Origin: Thuidium tamariscinum
Taxonomy: Eukaryota; Streptophyta; Bryopsida; Hypnales; Thuidiaceae
DNA length: 64,000 nt
Reading direction: 5' to 3'
Assembly (NCBI GenBank): GCA_947034885.2
Contig: OX344758.2
Coordinates: 11,745,067-11,809,066, forward strand
The notes under the pieces: generated by a model
Seen by the model: only the letters and a program-made list of their open reading frames with translations
The model's database searches: none
What the model was told of the DNA's origin: nothing
Shown here: positions 11,230 through 22,260 of the stretch, piece after piece
Layout: each line of letters opens with the position of its first letter
How positions within the stretch are numbered: the first letter of the stretch is position 1
Position numbers and translations under genes: made by a program

Positions 11230-11875
11230 GAAGCCTCCTTGCCCGTCACTTAGTTTGTTACCATTTTGGAAGTAAATATTTATGAAATTTTTTATTTTTA
11301 TTCTTCAGAGATAGAAGTACATGTTTTCTGTGCTTTACAAAAAATCTAGATTTTTTTGAGGAAAATTGATTTTTCTGAGAATTTTTGAAGATAAAGTGAA
11401 GAAAAAATCATGTCAATTAGAAAATTATCTCAAAAAATCTGAAAATTTCAGGATGTGTGTACATTATAGTGAAAAACATCATGGTGGAAACTCAACTTCC
11501 GTGTACTTCGATAAATAGAATGCAATAGACATTGAAAATATAGCTAAAGTTCAAAATACAATAAAATATTCAATTTTACAAATTTTTTCAAAATTCCACT
11601 TGGAGTAGAAACTAAAGTAGAGGGCCTTCATTTCATTAGTTGGGCTCAAACTCTGAAAATGTCATTTTCAAAGAGAAATTTCAGATTTACTCAATTTCTC
11701 AAAATACACTAAGATGGCAAATTTTGCCATCCGTTTTCTCTAATTACTTCTCAACTACATGAAAACAAACATTAGACAGTTAGACTAAAAACTCAATTGG
11801 AGACTCTTTACAACTCAACATGAAAGGTCATTAAAAAAAAGTGAATGAAAAAACTACTGTTCATGTCAATTTTGA
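11230..11875 (+). repeat. Dispersed repeat family D, copy 1
   Basis: Aligns along about 640 bp with 27900-28535, sharing blocks such as CCCGTCAC...TTTGTTACC, TTTTTGAGGAAAATTGATTTT, CAACTTCCGTGTAC and TTCTCAAAATACACTAA. The second copy lies inside a TTAA-bounded element with intact ends. This copy shows no such ends, so it is an older or truncated insertion. Confidence 0.7.
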
Positions 11876-11959
11876 TTTGGGGATGCTCAACATGTTGCCA
11901 ACTGAAACTGCTCAGTTTGCAGCTCAGTTTACCAAGTTACTAATCTCAGGAGTATTTTA

Positions 11960-12518
11960 AAGAGGAATTGATGTTGAAGTCTAGTTGCAGCATCAAATAT
12001 CCAAATTTGAAAATGAATGTGAACTGGTTGCTGCTGCTTCCGGTCTCCACAAAATCGATTGTTCCGAGGGGCTCGAGGGGCTCGTTCAAGAAGCAGAACG
12101 TTAAATCCTACCATCGAAGGTGGGCCCAGCGGGGTAAATCTCATTTTACTAGGGGGCGACAAGGGTTTGGGGTTTATATTTGTGTTGGGTTTGTGGGGTC
12201 CCGGAAGTGAATTTGGAGCTCTGATTCTGAATCTGAATTCTGAGTTTGAAAAAAATAAAAAATAAAAAAAATAAAAAATTTCAGCGTTTTTCCTTGGGTA
12301 AATTCAACTTGCGGGGCCCACCTTCGATGGTATGATTTAACGCTGCGCATTCAAGACACGTTTGCACCGCACCATTTTATGGTCTACAATCTCCTCGCCG
12401 TAAGTAAAGTCCGCTCCGTACTTCCATAGTTGATTGCCAGCATGCGGAATGGAATACCGCCCACTCGGACCATCGGCGCGAGAATGTGCTTCCCTGTGTA
12501 CTCCAACTCCATCGCCAT
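11960..12518 (-). pseudogene. tRNA-dihydrouridine synthase 2 (DUS2)-like fragment, frameshifted and interrupted
   Basis: On the minus strand, ATG at 12518 opens MAMELEYTGKHILAPMVRVG, matching the start of DUS2-type enzymes, which reduce uridine in the tRNA D-loop. The frame continues to about LAINYG, then a frameshift moves it to YGADFTYGEEIVDHKMVRCK and RVLNA. This again matches DUS2, whose family reads YGAD...EE-D-KM..CKRV-N. A 256-bp MITE (12092-12347) follows. Beyond it, GTIDFVETG and then FQIWIFDAA in a shifted frame resemble the next DUS2 segment. The catalytic Cys region and the rest of the enzyme (normally about 330 or more residues) are absent. I infer a decayed gene or gene copy. 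Confidence 0.75.
12092..12347. mobile_element. Mutator-like MITE with 9-bp target duplication
   Basis: Terminal inverted repeats of 29 bp (12099-12127 and 12314-12342) differ at one position. Each reads CGTTAAATC, one variable base, then TACCATCGAAGGTGGGCCC. They are preceded outwards by GCAG, with AA in between on the left only. Flanks CGTTCAAGA (12083-12091) and CATTCAAGA (12348-12356) form a likely 9-bp target-site duplication with one mismatch. Size, TIRs and 9-bp duplication fit a non-autonomous Mutator-like element. It lies inside the DUS2-like fragment. Confidence 0.72.
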
Positions 12519-12642
12519 GGCAACAGGAGGGCTCAAGCAACGAGCTCAGAAGGAAATTCAAATCATGGAGAAGTGATAAATTAGGGTTTCATCCAAGAAC
12601 TACAATGGGATTGTATGAATGAAAATGATTTGTGAACAATTA

Positions 12643-12960
12643 CTAGTGTGCCCTGTGTCGTTGCCACAACCAGAACCAAAGTAAAAGTAATTTTCTACTT
12701 TTTGAATGCCTAAAACTTTGAAACTAAGCCCATGCACCCCCTCCTCACCGAGAACTTTCCAACTGTCTCAAGATTGCAACCAAATCAAACTAGAAGTAAT
12801 TTTCTATTTTTTTAGAACCAAAAATAACTTAAAAATTCATAACTTTCTCACTGTGAGTTAGAATGCTACCAAACCAAGCTCATGCACCCCTCCTTGTTGA
12901 GAGCTTTTCCACAGTACTGAACACGCAACCGGAGGATCTCAACGTGACAAACAAAACAAA
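12643..12960 (-). mobile_element. Helitron-like repeat, family B copy 2
   Basis: Shares the terminal CTAG-T boundary (minus strand, 12646-12643) and the GTGGCAACG...CACAGGGC block with the copies at 9679 and 31802. The body holds two partly duplicated segments. Both contain an AAGC(C/T)CATGCACCCC block, at about 12726 and 12879. This suggests an internal duplication or a second insertion. It sits about 125 bp beyond the DUS2-like start codon. Confidence 0.55.
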
Positions 12961-15900
12961 AGTATATACTATGCTAATTTAATGTATAGCCATGAATAGA
13001 TGTATTTTGTATTAGATAACCGAGGTGCAATAGTAGCAAGTAGGTTATTAGACATAATCGGTTGTTCACTTTTCAATCACAACCTTTAGTCTTCATGATC
13101 AAAGGGTGTAGGAAGCAAGTCCAAAGGAAGAAGGTTGTGAGTTGTAATTTGTCATGGCCATGGTGATGGGTAGCCCATCATATAGAGCCACGTTAGCATT
13201 GAAAAAGTCAACATCTGGTTATCGTGGTCATCCGTTTATTTATGATTTTTTGGTTTTAAATGGTTGGTGCCTTCACCAAGCTATAATGAGATGTAAGTGG
13301 ATTGACCACATTATTTAGAAACATTGCAATATAATATTCAATATACATGTTATTAAACAAAAGAAAACTTTAAAATAATCAACTACTTCCAACTGTCATC
13401 TTTCCAACCTAACTTCACACAATATAAATGCAACATTTACACGACCCTAAATCCTATGCCAAAAAATCTTCCATACACATACATACAATATGTTGTATTG
13501 ACATCCAACTTCATTGGCAATTATCCAATGTTGATGTAGAAAGCATCGATTAGAGTTGTTTGGTGAAAAAAATTTGTTGGGATTTTTTAGGAGTCAAAAG
13601 GGGATTTACTTCTTTTTAGCATGCGTTTTTTGGACATTGTATGAATAAATTATAAAGTTTCAATCATATGCTAAAATATGTGAATTCAAAAATAATAGTA
13701 GACTCCATATTAGACAAGAATTTATAGGATTGGCATTAAATGAATACAAAAAAGTTTATTTACCAAAAATGAATGGCAATACCACCAAGGCTTTGGTCCA
13801 TGAGGCCACAAGTCTAAAAACTAAGGCGTAATAGTTATGTCTTAGTTTTTTTAATCCTTTAGTATCCAAGAGCATCTTGAAGATTATTCATCGATTTATT
13901 TTTTCAAAAGAGCATCTACTTGAAATGCTTCTAAAAATTTCATTAAAATTTAATACATATAAACTAAAGATTTGTTATCCTTAAGTATTCAAATGCCCAA
14001 TGGAATGGTCACTTAATTTAGTGTTTTATATCCAAGTAGATATTTAGACAATAAGCTTTGTTAATGCCTCAAAGTTCTATCACTACATCTTGAGGTATAT
14101 GTCTAAAATAATATTTTATTTTGTAATTCAAAATCAAAATACCACTTTAAGTTCCAAAAGACTTTATAGTGCTATTAGTTGCATTCTCCTTTTTTGCACT
14201 AAAATTTATACATGGTTCCTTTGCATTGGTCATTAGATGAAATTTGAAGGCAAGAAGAGACTGTTTCAAGGATTTTCCCCTGGAAATTTCCTATGATGTC
14301 TTGCAATTTGTCACCACAATTCAATCACCAATGAAGTTCTACAACTTTTTGGCAACTCATTTGCAACTTATACACATGACTTATTTGTGACTAGTGTATG
14401 ACATTTATACAACTCATTTGTAACTCATCATGTTTAGATTTTGAAATCCTTATTTCAATGATTATCTTGTAGATTTTGAAATTTTAATCTCAATAATTTG
14501 TAGATTTTAATATTACTTGGATTTTAAATATTTTGAATTCTATAGGTTGTGGAAATCTACAAATTGTAGAAAAGTATACATTGTAGAAATCTACAAAATG
14601 TAAAAATCAACAAGTTGAATGAAGTCTTAGAGTTCTATTAAGATAATTCATTACATAAGAAGAAAACAACTTATAAATCTTTGATGTCCAACCCAATGGT
14701 ACTCTTGACAAATTTTGATAAAAGACAACCAAAAAAGAAAAGAGAAGCAAATGTTAAATGATAGTACAAAAGGGAAACTTGCAAGGCTAGAACAAAAATT
14801 CATAAACAATGTAACAATGGAGGAGAGCTAATACCGCAATCATAGAAAAATTGTTTTGTTAAGGACACACAAATAACTTTGAGGAAATGATTAGGATGCA
14901 ACTAGGAAAGAACTTACCTTTGTCATTTTATAGTTGCAATTGCATCCTAGTCATTTACTAGCCATTTTTTGCAACTATAAATCAACATAGTGGATTCTAT
15001 AAAGTGTAAATTTGTCTACATTGACAATTATAATGGGTATTGGATGGAGAATAACTCACATTCATTCTAAAATTGAAGTCTATTATAATTCTTGTAATAT
15101 TTATGAAATTCAACTATACAAGATCATTACTCTCTAAATTATTCTTAAGAATACCTTTGGCAAAGCCTACGAGCCTACCTAGAATTTTATCCTTCAACGG
15201 AATAATAAAACTTTAGCAATTTTGTTTTCTGATTTTAGAAGGAATTTTCAAATTTTGGCTTTAAAATTTATTGAAAAAAATATTGGTTTGTAAACTAGTC
15301 GATTTATTGCATAGACATAATCTATAGATCACATTTTACAACCAATGTTCAAAATTCATCATTAAATTATTATTCTAAGTTGTAGCTTATAATATAGCTT
15401 CACTATTTTGGAAATATGGACTACCCTCTAGTCCTTAACCAAGGTCTAAGAGAATACAATAAGCGACTTTTCAAAAAAAATTCAGTGGCAAATTCTTCAT
15501 AGATTGTAGAGTGTAACAAATCTCTATATTTTGTAAAGTAATATAATGTAGAGTAATAAGTTGACATACTTATTGCATTTTCTGACTTTCAAAATTTCAA
15601 TGTGAGAAGCATTTAAAAATTTATTTTAAAATGTAGTCTAAAAGAAATAGGGAGCAAAAGTATATTTTTTTCTAATGAAAGGAATAGTAGGGATGGAAAA
15701 AATAATCATCTTAAACATTCATGACTATTATTTTGTAAAAATAATTTGGATTTGGAGAGTTTTTTTCAAATTTTTATTTTTAGAAATTCAAAAAATAGAA
15801 AGTTCAATCTAATGGGATTCAAGACATACAATAGTTAGAATTATTCCAAATTTTTTGAAGATATTCCAAACAATATGCTAATAATACTAGTTGTTAAATT

Positions 15901-18739
15901 TCAAAAATCAATACATTTATAAATTTTATTGAACTTTGTATGATCCAATTTGGTGAATTTTATCTTGCTATTCCTTTTGTTTGAAAATGTGTACACATTT
16001 TAGAGAATTTTTTATTTCTCATTTTTTCAAATGAAAGGTACCACATTTTCCTTAGATACCAATATAATTTTTCATAGGGGGGTTAAGAATATTATCCATC
16101 TTCTTATATTTCTCCCCCCCTAAAATTGTGTTTTTTGTCTATAAAGTTGATCATTCAAAATTGTTATAATCTAAAAATCCAATAGTCAATATTTTCGACA
16201 ATTGATTCCATGCATATTAGACAAGATACTCATTATTTTTATATATTTAATTTCAAAATTTCAAGCACATCCATATGTAAATAATATCAAAGAGTTACAG
16301 TTCATTAAAAAAACCTCCATTGTTAAAAAGGTGTTAGACATTGGGGGGTTAAGGGGTGAATCTTATAAGGACATTGTGGAAAAGCAACATCTTCTTTTGA
16401 AAAGACTATACTACTATACAATAGTAAGAAAATATTCAATATTATCATAAGTGAAGGACAAGATTGACACTTCTTGCCGAATATTTTTTTTCTAAAAATA
16501 AGGTTTGGTAGATGTTTAAAATAGAAAATTTAGCCAATATTCTTGTTTTCACCATTTAAAATAATAATAATAATAATAATTTTCTAAAAATTCCGGAATT
16601 ATTTTTAGAATTGATTTTTACCGACCATGTCCTATAACTATGGTATTTATTTCAAATGCAATTAAGGTTTTTAAAAAAATGGATGAAAATTTTTAATCCT
16701 ATAATCTTCATAAGACATATTTTTCTTTATGTTCAAAATTGCAAGTTTTTATCACTGTGATTTTTGAAGATTATTATTTTACAATTTTATTCATTTGTTT
16801 TTGAAGGGTTATTTTTGAATTGCAAAAATAACTTTTGAAGCCAAATTTTTCCTTACCATTCAATGAATTATAGAACATTTGTGAAGTAAAGACTTGAAAA
16901 TTTATACCCTGCAAATATTAAAGAACTAATACATGAGTACATGACTCTTCTAAAAAATTAATAGATGAAAAAACACATTTTTGTATGCTTGGAATGTGTT
17001 TATGTTCATCTATTGTTTGAAATTTGAAAGTTAGCTCCTCAACCTCTAAATGTATAAAGAGACATAAAGTACCTTCAAGATGATTTTAAATTCAAAATTT
17101 TGGATGAGACACGCATTTTTCATTAAATCATTTTTAGGATTTTTTGAATGTATATATTAATAGTGGACAGTGATTTGAGATTTTCTAAAACCCCTTAAAC
17201 TCAAAACTTTATTGAAGTTTGAATGTTTAGCCTACAACTAAGGTCTATTGATGTTCTAATCATATAATGATACAAAATTTTAGTTTACACCATGGTGTTT
17301 GAAACTCTAATATATAGCAATGGTAAATAGTTCCTATTTTGTTACAAACCTCCTATGTAACTTCCAATCATAGTGAATTGTAAATACAAATACAAAATAT
17401 ATTGAATAACAAAATTATTTCACAAGAATTCAAACCACCTAACAATAGAGTGATCAATCCTCTAAGAGAATCTCCTCACTTTTATATAATAAAGACTATC
17501 AATAAAACCTATTAGTTCTTAACATAGACTAGGACTATTTTTTATCTTTATTTTTCTATCTTTGGTTTCATCTAAAACCATCTAGTGAAATAAAAGTCCT
17601 AGTTACACTTCTCCAATTATATCTTATCCAAATCTTGATCTTCTATTTGGAATTATCTAACCCCAAGTCCCAACTTACTTGTATCTATCTAGTGCACTAA
17701 TCATCCAAGTAGAGATGTCTAACTCTACTACATAAATTCATCAATTGCAAATATCTATCCGAATACTCAAATGCATTTATCATCCAATTGGAGTTTAACT
17801 CCAATGCATAAATCCACCATCTAATAATATATATATCTCTGACAGTTTCTAATACATTATCCACTAGTGTACATTTCATTATGAATTATTTCATGATCAT
17901 CCATCAATGCATTCATCCATCAAAAGTCATGACACAATCATCATTTCTTTCATCTTATCAATGTATTCATCCATAAAAGATTGTGTCAATACTCATGACA
18001 TATTTTTAAGGGAAGACATGCTATTTTGTCTTTAAAAAATAAAGTAAAAATATTTCTACTCAAATGTAGTTTAAAAAATCCAACATACAAAAGCAAAACA
18101 TATTGATACTCAACATATGATCTTAGGATGCATTATGTAGGGATTAAAGGGTTATTTGCAATGTCTACTAGAGTGGCACTTCTATTTACTATGTTGCATA
18201 GGTACAAACAGGAAAAACTATCATTGGTGCCTCTTTTTTAAGGTACTTTAGTATAAAACATGGAATCTAGTAATTTTGGTGAATCTAGACTAGTTTTCTT
18301 ACAAGACCACAAAGATTTAACAAAGTAGTTTTCAAATTTTATGTTTAAGAATACTAAGGTAATTATACCCATTCCCATTCATTTAAACTAGTGTGTATAG
18401 ATAGAGTCAAAGTCACAATTGGGTATTATTTTTGCCAAATGGAAATCAATAATATCCACAAAAATTTAATAAATGTGGAGTTTTTGTATTTTCTATGAAT
18501 ATTTAGAGTCAAAGACTTAAAGACATTTCAAAGTGTTCAACAAGTGTATGTTTAAAGCACCTTGAAAAAGACCCAAAACCATTCACTAAAAGTTTGTTGC
18601 TTTACAACCATGAAGCACCATTTGTAAAGTAGCACTATCCATTAAGTAAGAGCCATTCAAAGCAAATGATTTGAGGTCATATTGGTGACACTTCAATGAA
18701 CACCTATTTTGACATAAATGGGGGCTGAAAGATGATGGG
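12961..18739. other. AT-rich gene desert with decayed repeats
   Basis: No coding region was recognised. There is an (AAT)n run at about 16558-16580. Two sequences look like right ends of TTAA/CCC elements: GGGGGGTTAA at 16076-16085 and again ending at 16352, the latter reading TTAACCCCCCAATGTCTAAC on the minus strand. No left partner was found for either. The frame at 16202-16450 is AT-rich, spans the second of these ends and has no domain. Confidence 0.45.
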
Positions 18740-19067
18740 TAAGATGATGGGTAGACATTGGAACCACGTTCTCTGAAATTCTTGATGAACTCAAACTTTT
18801 GATAGGACAGCCGACTTCCACATTACAAATAGAATTTACGTAGACTCACACTAATAGCGAGTATCTGCGCCATATCAAACCAAGTAGGAAGGATCAAACC
18901 TGTCTTCGCTGCAGAATAAGCTTGCACGAACAAAAACTTGAATCGAACACACCAAAATTTTAGTGCCATTCAGACATGTGTAAAAAGATTGTGAGAATCG
19001 TAACGCCGAGTGATCGTTACAACAAGACGAAGTCAATCGTCTCAAGACAGGAGCTTAGTTAGCTTAC

Positions 19068-21627
19068 CTCGTCTCTACCCCAGTAATTTATGGTAGCAAT
19101 GTCTGCTTCCAACTGACATCTGAGAAGGAAAAATGAATCATTTCAAAATTAGAGCAAACCACCAGCAGATCATGTACTGTACAATACAGTACATCAGCAA
19201 TCGAGCCTGGTTGGTGCCGAACTTCCGATGCGAGTTTCGCAACTACAGAAAAGAAAATCAGACATAAACCATGCCTGAGAACAGTAGGGGAACACCCATC
19301 GGATGATCATTTCGGACCTGCTCAACAGGTGCATGAGTGAATTGGAGATTGTCAGGGGATGTGGGTGAAGATCATACTGAGTCCATCCAATTCTAATCGT
19401 TCACTTATTACAAGGGCCTAGGAAATCGTAAGAAACTTACTTCCACAATGCACATTGCCACGCCCAGCAACCCTTCGCAGATTGGCGATGTCATGCCATT
19501 TGCGCATAGCAGACCACGAATTGATTGAACGTAGAAGTACCATAGGTACTTCAAAAAGAAAATAATCACACAGAAAATTTTCCACTGAGAGGCTGCTGAT
19601 AAAGCAATTTCAGCTCCTGGCATTACCAAGTCACTTTGTCAATATCGACACCCCACACTGTAACAGAGCATCAGGAATATTGAAACGTGTAACATCACAA
19701 ACAAAGACTCAAATAGTGCTGAACGACCTAATTATTCGATCACATGGACGAGAGACACGAGAACACAAATATTTCTCTTCCCTCTACATTCAAAATAGTC
19801 AATAACCTGCATGACTCAAGATGGAGAGTGAAGGCATTTAAAGAGTGACGTTTGAAATCCCGCAGCTAAATTTACAGCTTCTTTATTGAAATGGGTAAAA
19901 TCACGCGCATTGTCTACCTTCAACCTATGTACAAGAAAGCACTGATGCACCCCGGTCCACATTAGACGCCAACGACGAGGTACAGAATAAAAGTGTAGGA
20001 CCCTTCAGCTGCAAAAGAGTGAAATGAAATCAATAGAAGGACATATTGTTGTCCCCGTGTTGCATTTTCCCCTCTTTCTTCTTTCTCAGATGCAGATCTT
20101 GCAAATTCGGCAATACTACTTGTGGATGACCCCCTTGGTGCACGCCGTTTGGCGTCTCAAGGCCGTTAGCTATACCTGTCGCGGAGCTGATGCTGTTGAT
20201 TGAAAAATCAAGTTCGGTGCGAAACTTTGAGCCTCCCATGATCACTCCAAGATCTAGGACTTTAAGAGCTTCTACGGGCCGGTTAGCGCGGTGATGGCAG
20301 GTCGCCAGGGACACGCAGGAGAGAGCAAAGGCATCACGCCACACTAGAGGCACGCTTTGCCAAGGCCCTGCGTGTAACTCCTCCCAAGCTAATTCATATG
20401 CAGCTTCAGCGGCTTCCTCGTCAGCCCCGCGCCAAGCCTTCTCTGCAAGCCCTGCAAACACCACACCCCCTTCATTTCGCACCTACAAAGCAAATAACAC
20501 CGAATTCATGCTGTCAGTCTCAGAAGCCGACTTGGCATCCCGTTACAATTCTGTGGTGCATAAACGAGTAGCGTAAAATTGGGAAATATATTCTCCTGAA
20601 GCGAGACTATGATAATTAACAAGCTTCACGTGCCTAAAAATCACATCAGGTATCTTAGATGAGTCAAAGTGATATAGAAATCTCTACCCCATCCAAACCG
20701 ATGATGAAGAGACCATTGAAACTGCGAGTCAATCACAGAATTTATTCTTCTTACTCTATCAATCTCAAATCTCTCACTATCCTTTCCTCAACGGCAAAAT
20801 TTCAAACACAAACGAAATAGAGGCGGCAAGCATGCACAGGGCAATAAAGAGCTATTAGCAACTCAGTCACCCTAAAGAAAAACACGGCAGGTCTTTCGGA
20901 CATCACTCCACTCAGACACGCATTCTCGAAATCAACACTCTTCAAAATTACTAAACTCAATCAGATCCCATAAATGAAACCAAATCCATTTCCTAAATCT
21001 AATATTCTCAAATCTCCCATTATCCTATTCTCAGTAGCAAAATTTCAAACACAACAACGTAGACGCGCCAAGAACGTATTGAACAATAAGAGCTATGTTG
21101 TAATTCATAATCATCCCGACTCTATGAGCAATTCCTCACTTAACAAACAACAATCACAAGCCGGCCTCTGATGGATCACTTCACTACCGTATTCACAAAG
21201 TCAAAGCTCTTCAAGATTACAAACTAGGAATCTAGACGAATTTCGGTACGAATTCAGATCCTTACACTATTAGTCTCAATCCTCCTATTATCCTGTCCAA
21301 AACAGCAAAAACAATGAAGTACAGGACGGAAGAATGCATTCAACAATACGAGCTACTCCGTAAACTCATAATCACTCGCACTCTATCAGCAACTCCTCAC
21401 GTAATAAACACGGCAAGTCTCTGATGCAGCACTTCACTTGCGCATTCCCCGACATCAACGCTCCTCAAACGTACAATACTCTACCAGTTTCAATAAAACT
21501 TCGGACACTAAAACCAAATAACGCAAATGCAAACCAAGATTGACACGCAGCGGAGTGTTAGGTCAGCGCCATAACGCACCTGGCTGAGAAACGCCAGCAC
21601 CTGCGACGACTCAACCGCGGGAGGCAT
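19068..21627 (-). pseudogene. JMJ30/KDM8 (JMJD5)-like gene, 5' part, catalytic core not found
   Basis: Minus-strand exons were read by eye. Exon 1 is 21627-21580 (MPPAVESSQVLAFLSQ, donor GTGCGT). Exon 2 starts at 20482. A later exon is about 19595-19441, and a short one is 19119-19068. Exon 2 encodes the helical N-terminal region of JMJ30/KDM8: AWEELHAGPWQSVPLVWRDA, then EALKVLDLGVIMGG. The later exon reads LSVENFLCDYFLFEVPMVLL, then WSAMRKWHDIANLRRVAG, which corresponds to the cupin entry segment of the family. The short exon reads LEADIATINYWGRDE, near the family's ADI-x-PDYC. JMJ30 proteins are JmjC oxygenases linked in plants to clock and heat responses. The Fe-binding HxD...H core should follow but nothing like it is seen down to 18.7 kb, where repeats begin. 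The junction after exon 2 is unresolved and a linking exon may be missing. I infer a truncated or strongly diverged gene. A very long intron is the alternative. Confidence 0.72.
20764..21540. repeat. Three diverged tandem units inside the first intron of the JMJ30-like gene
   Basis: Units begin at about 20764, 21006 and 21274 (periods about 242 and 268 bp). Each starts TCTCAA followed by TATCCT, then a GCAAAA-rich block, then CAATA(A/C)GAGCTA-like sequence, AACTC(C)TCA(C) and a segment ending in short AAC/TCTTCAA runs. The spacing and order of blocks are kept while identity is low, so this looks like an old tandem triplication. Confidence 0.55.
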
Positions 21628-22260
21628 GAGGCCGAAGGAGAACAACAACCAAAATAACAATAACAACGAGCTCACGAAACGAATGCGCGCCTCTTATATT
21701 TCAAATGCAGCTGATAGGAATTAATGCAGCGAGACCTCGGCCGTAGTCACGCTCGCGCGGCATAGCATCAGACAATAGTAGTGCTGCTGCTCTATTCCGA
21801 TCGCACAAAGCAAGGGAGCGGAAGAAGTGCAATACGGAGGAGGGAGGAGGAGGAGGAGGAGGACCTGGCTTTCTTTGGAAGTTGCGAGTACCGGTATCAT
21901 GGAAGCAAGTTGCAATGCCACAAGCTAAGTTAGCAGTGGCGTTGGGGTGTTGATGATGAATCCATGAGGGCCGGCGAGCACGGCAGTCGCAGGCTTGCTG
22001 AGATATTGATTGCTTTATCGGAGCTCCACCATTGACAGAGGGTCGTGGACCTGTAGAATATCTTAGAAAATATGGAGAAGCCTCAAGTGGCCTCGCGGCT
22101 CTGCAAGTTGCAAACAGATCTTTTGCCTTGTCTGGCGGGTCCTTCGTACACCCCCTCCCGGGGCCTCTATTTCTATTGTGGCGCTCGGGCTCTGAGCTGA
22201 CCTGCTTTACCGGCTGTTGGGAGGGAGTAGGCGGAGTATGAAGGGAGCTTGCAGGGGCTT
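21628..22260. promoter_or_regulatory. GC-rich upstream region of the JMJ30-like gene
   Basis: This stretch upstream of the minus-strand ATG is clearly GC-richer than the surroundings, with a GGAGGA repeat at 21838-21862. It ends abruptly at 22261, where TTAACCCTC and AT-rich DNA start. It probably contains the promoter. No precise elements were assigned. The plus frame 22032-22241 has no domain. Confidence 0.4.

Noticed and set aside
16202-16450. 82-codon frame in the AT-rich desert
   Set aside because: Lys/Ile-rich low-complexity composition, overlaps a TTAA-type end, no domain.
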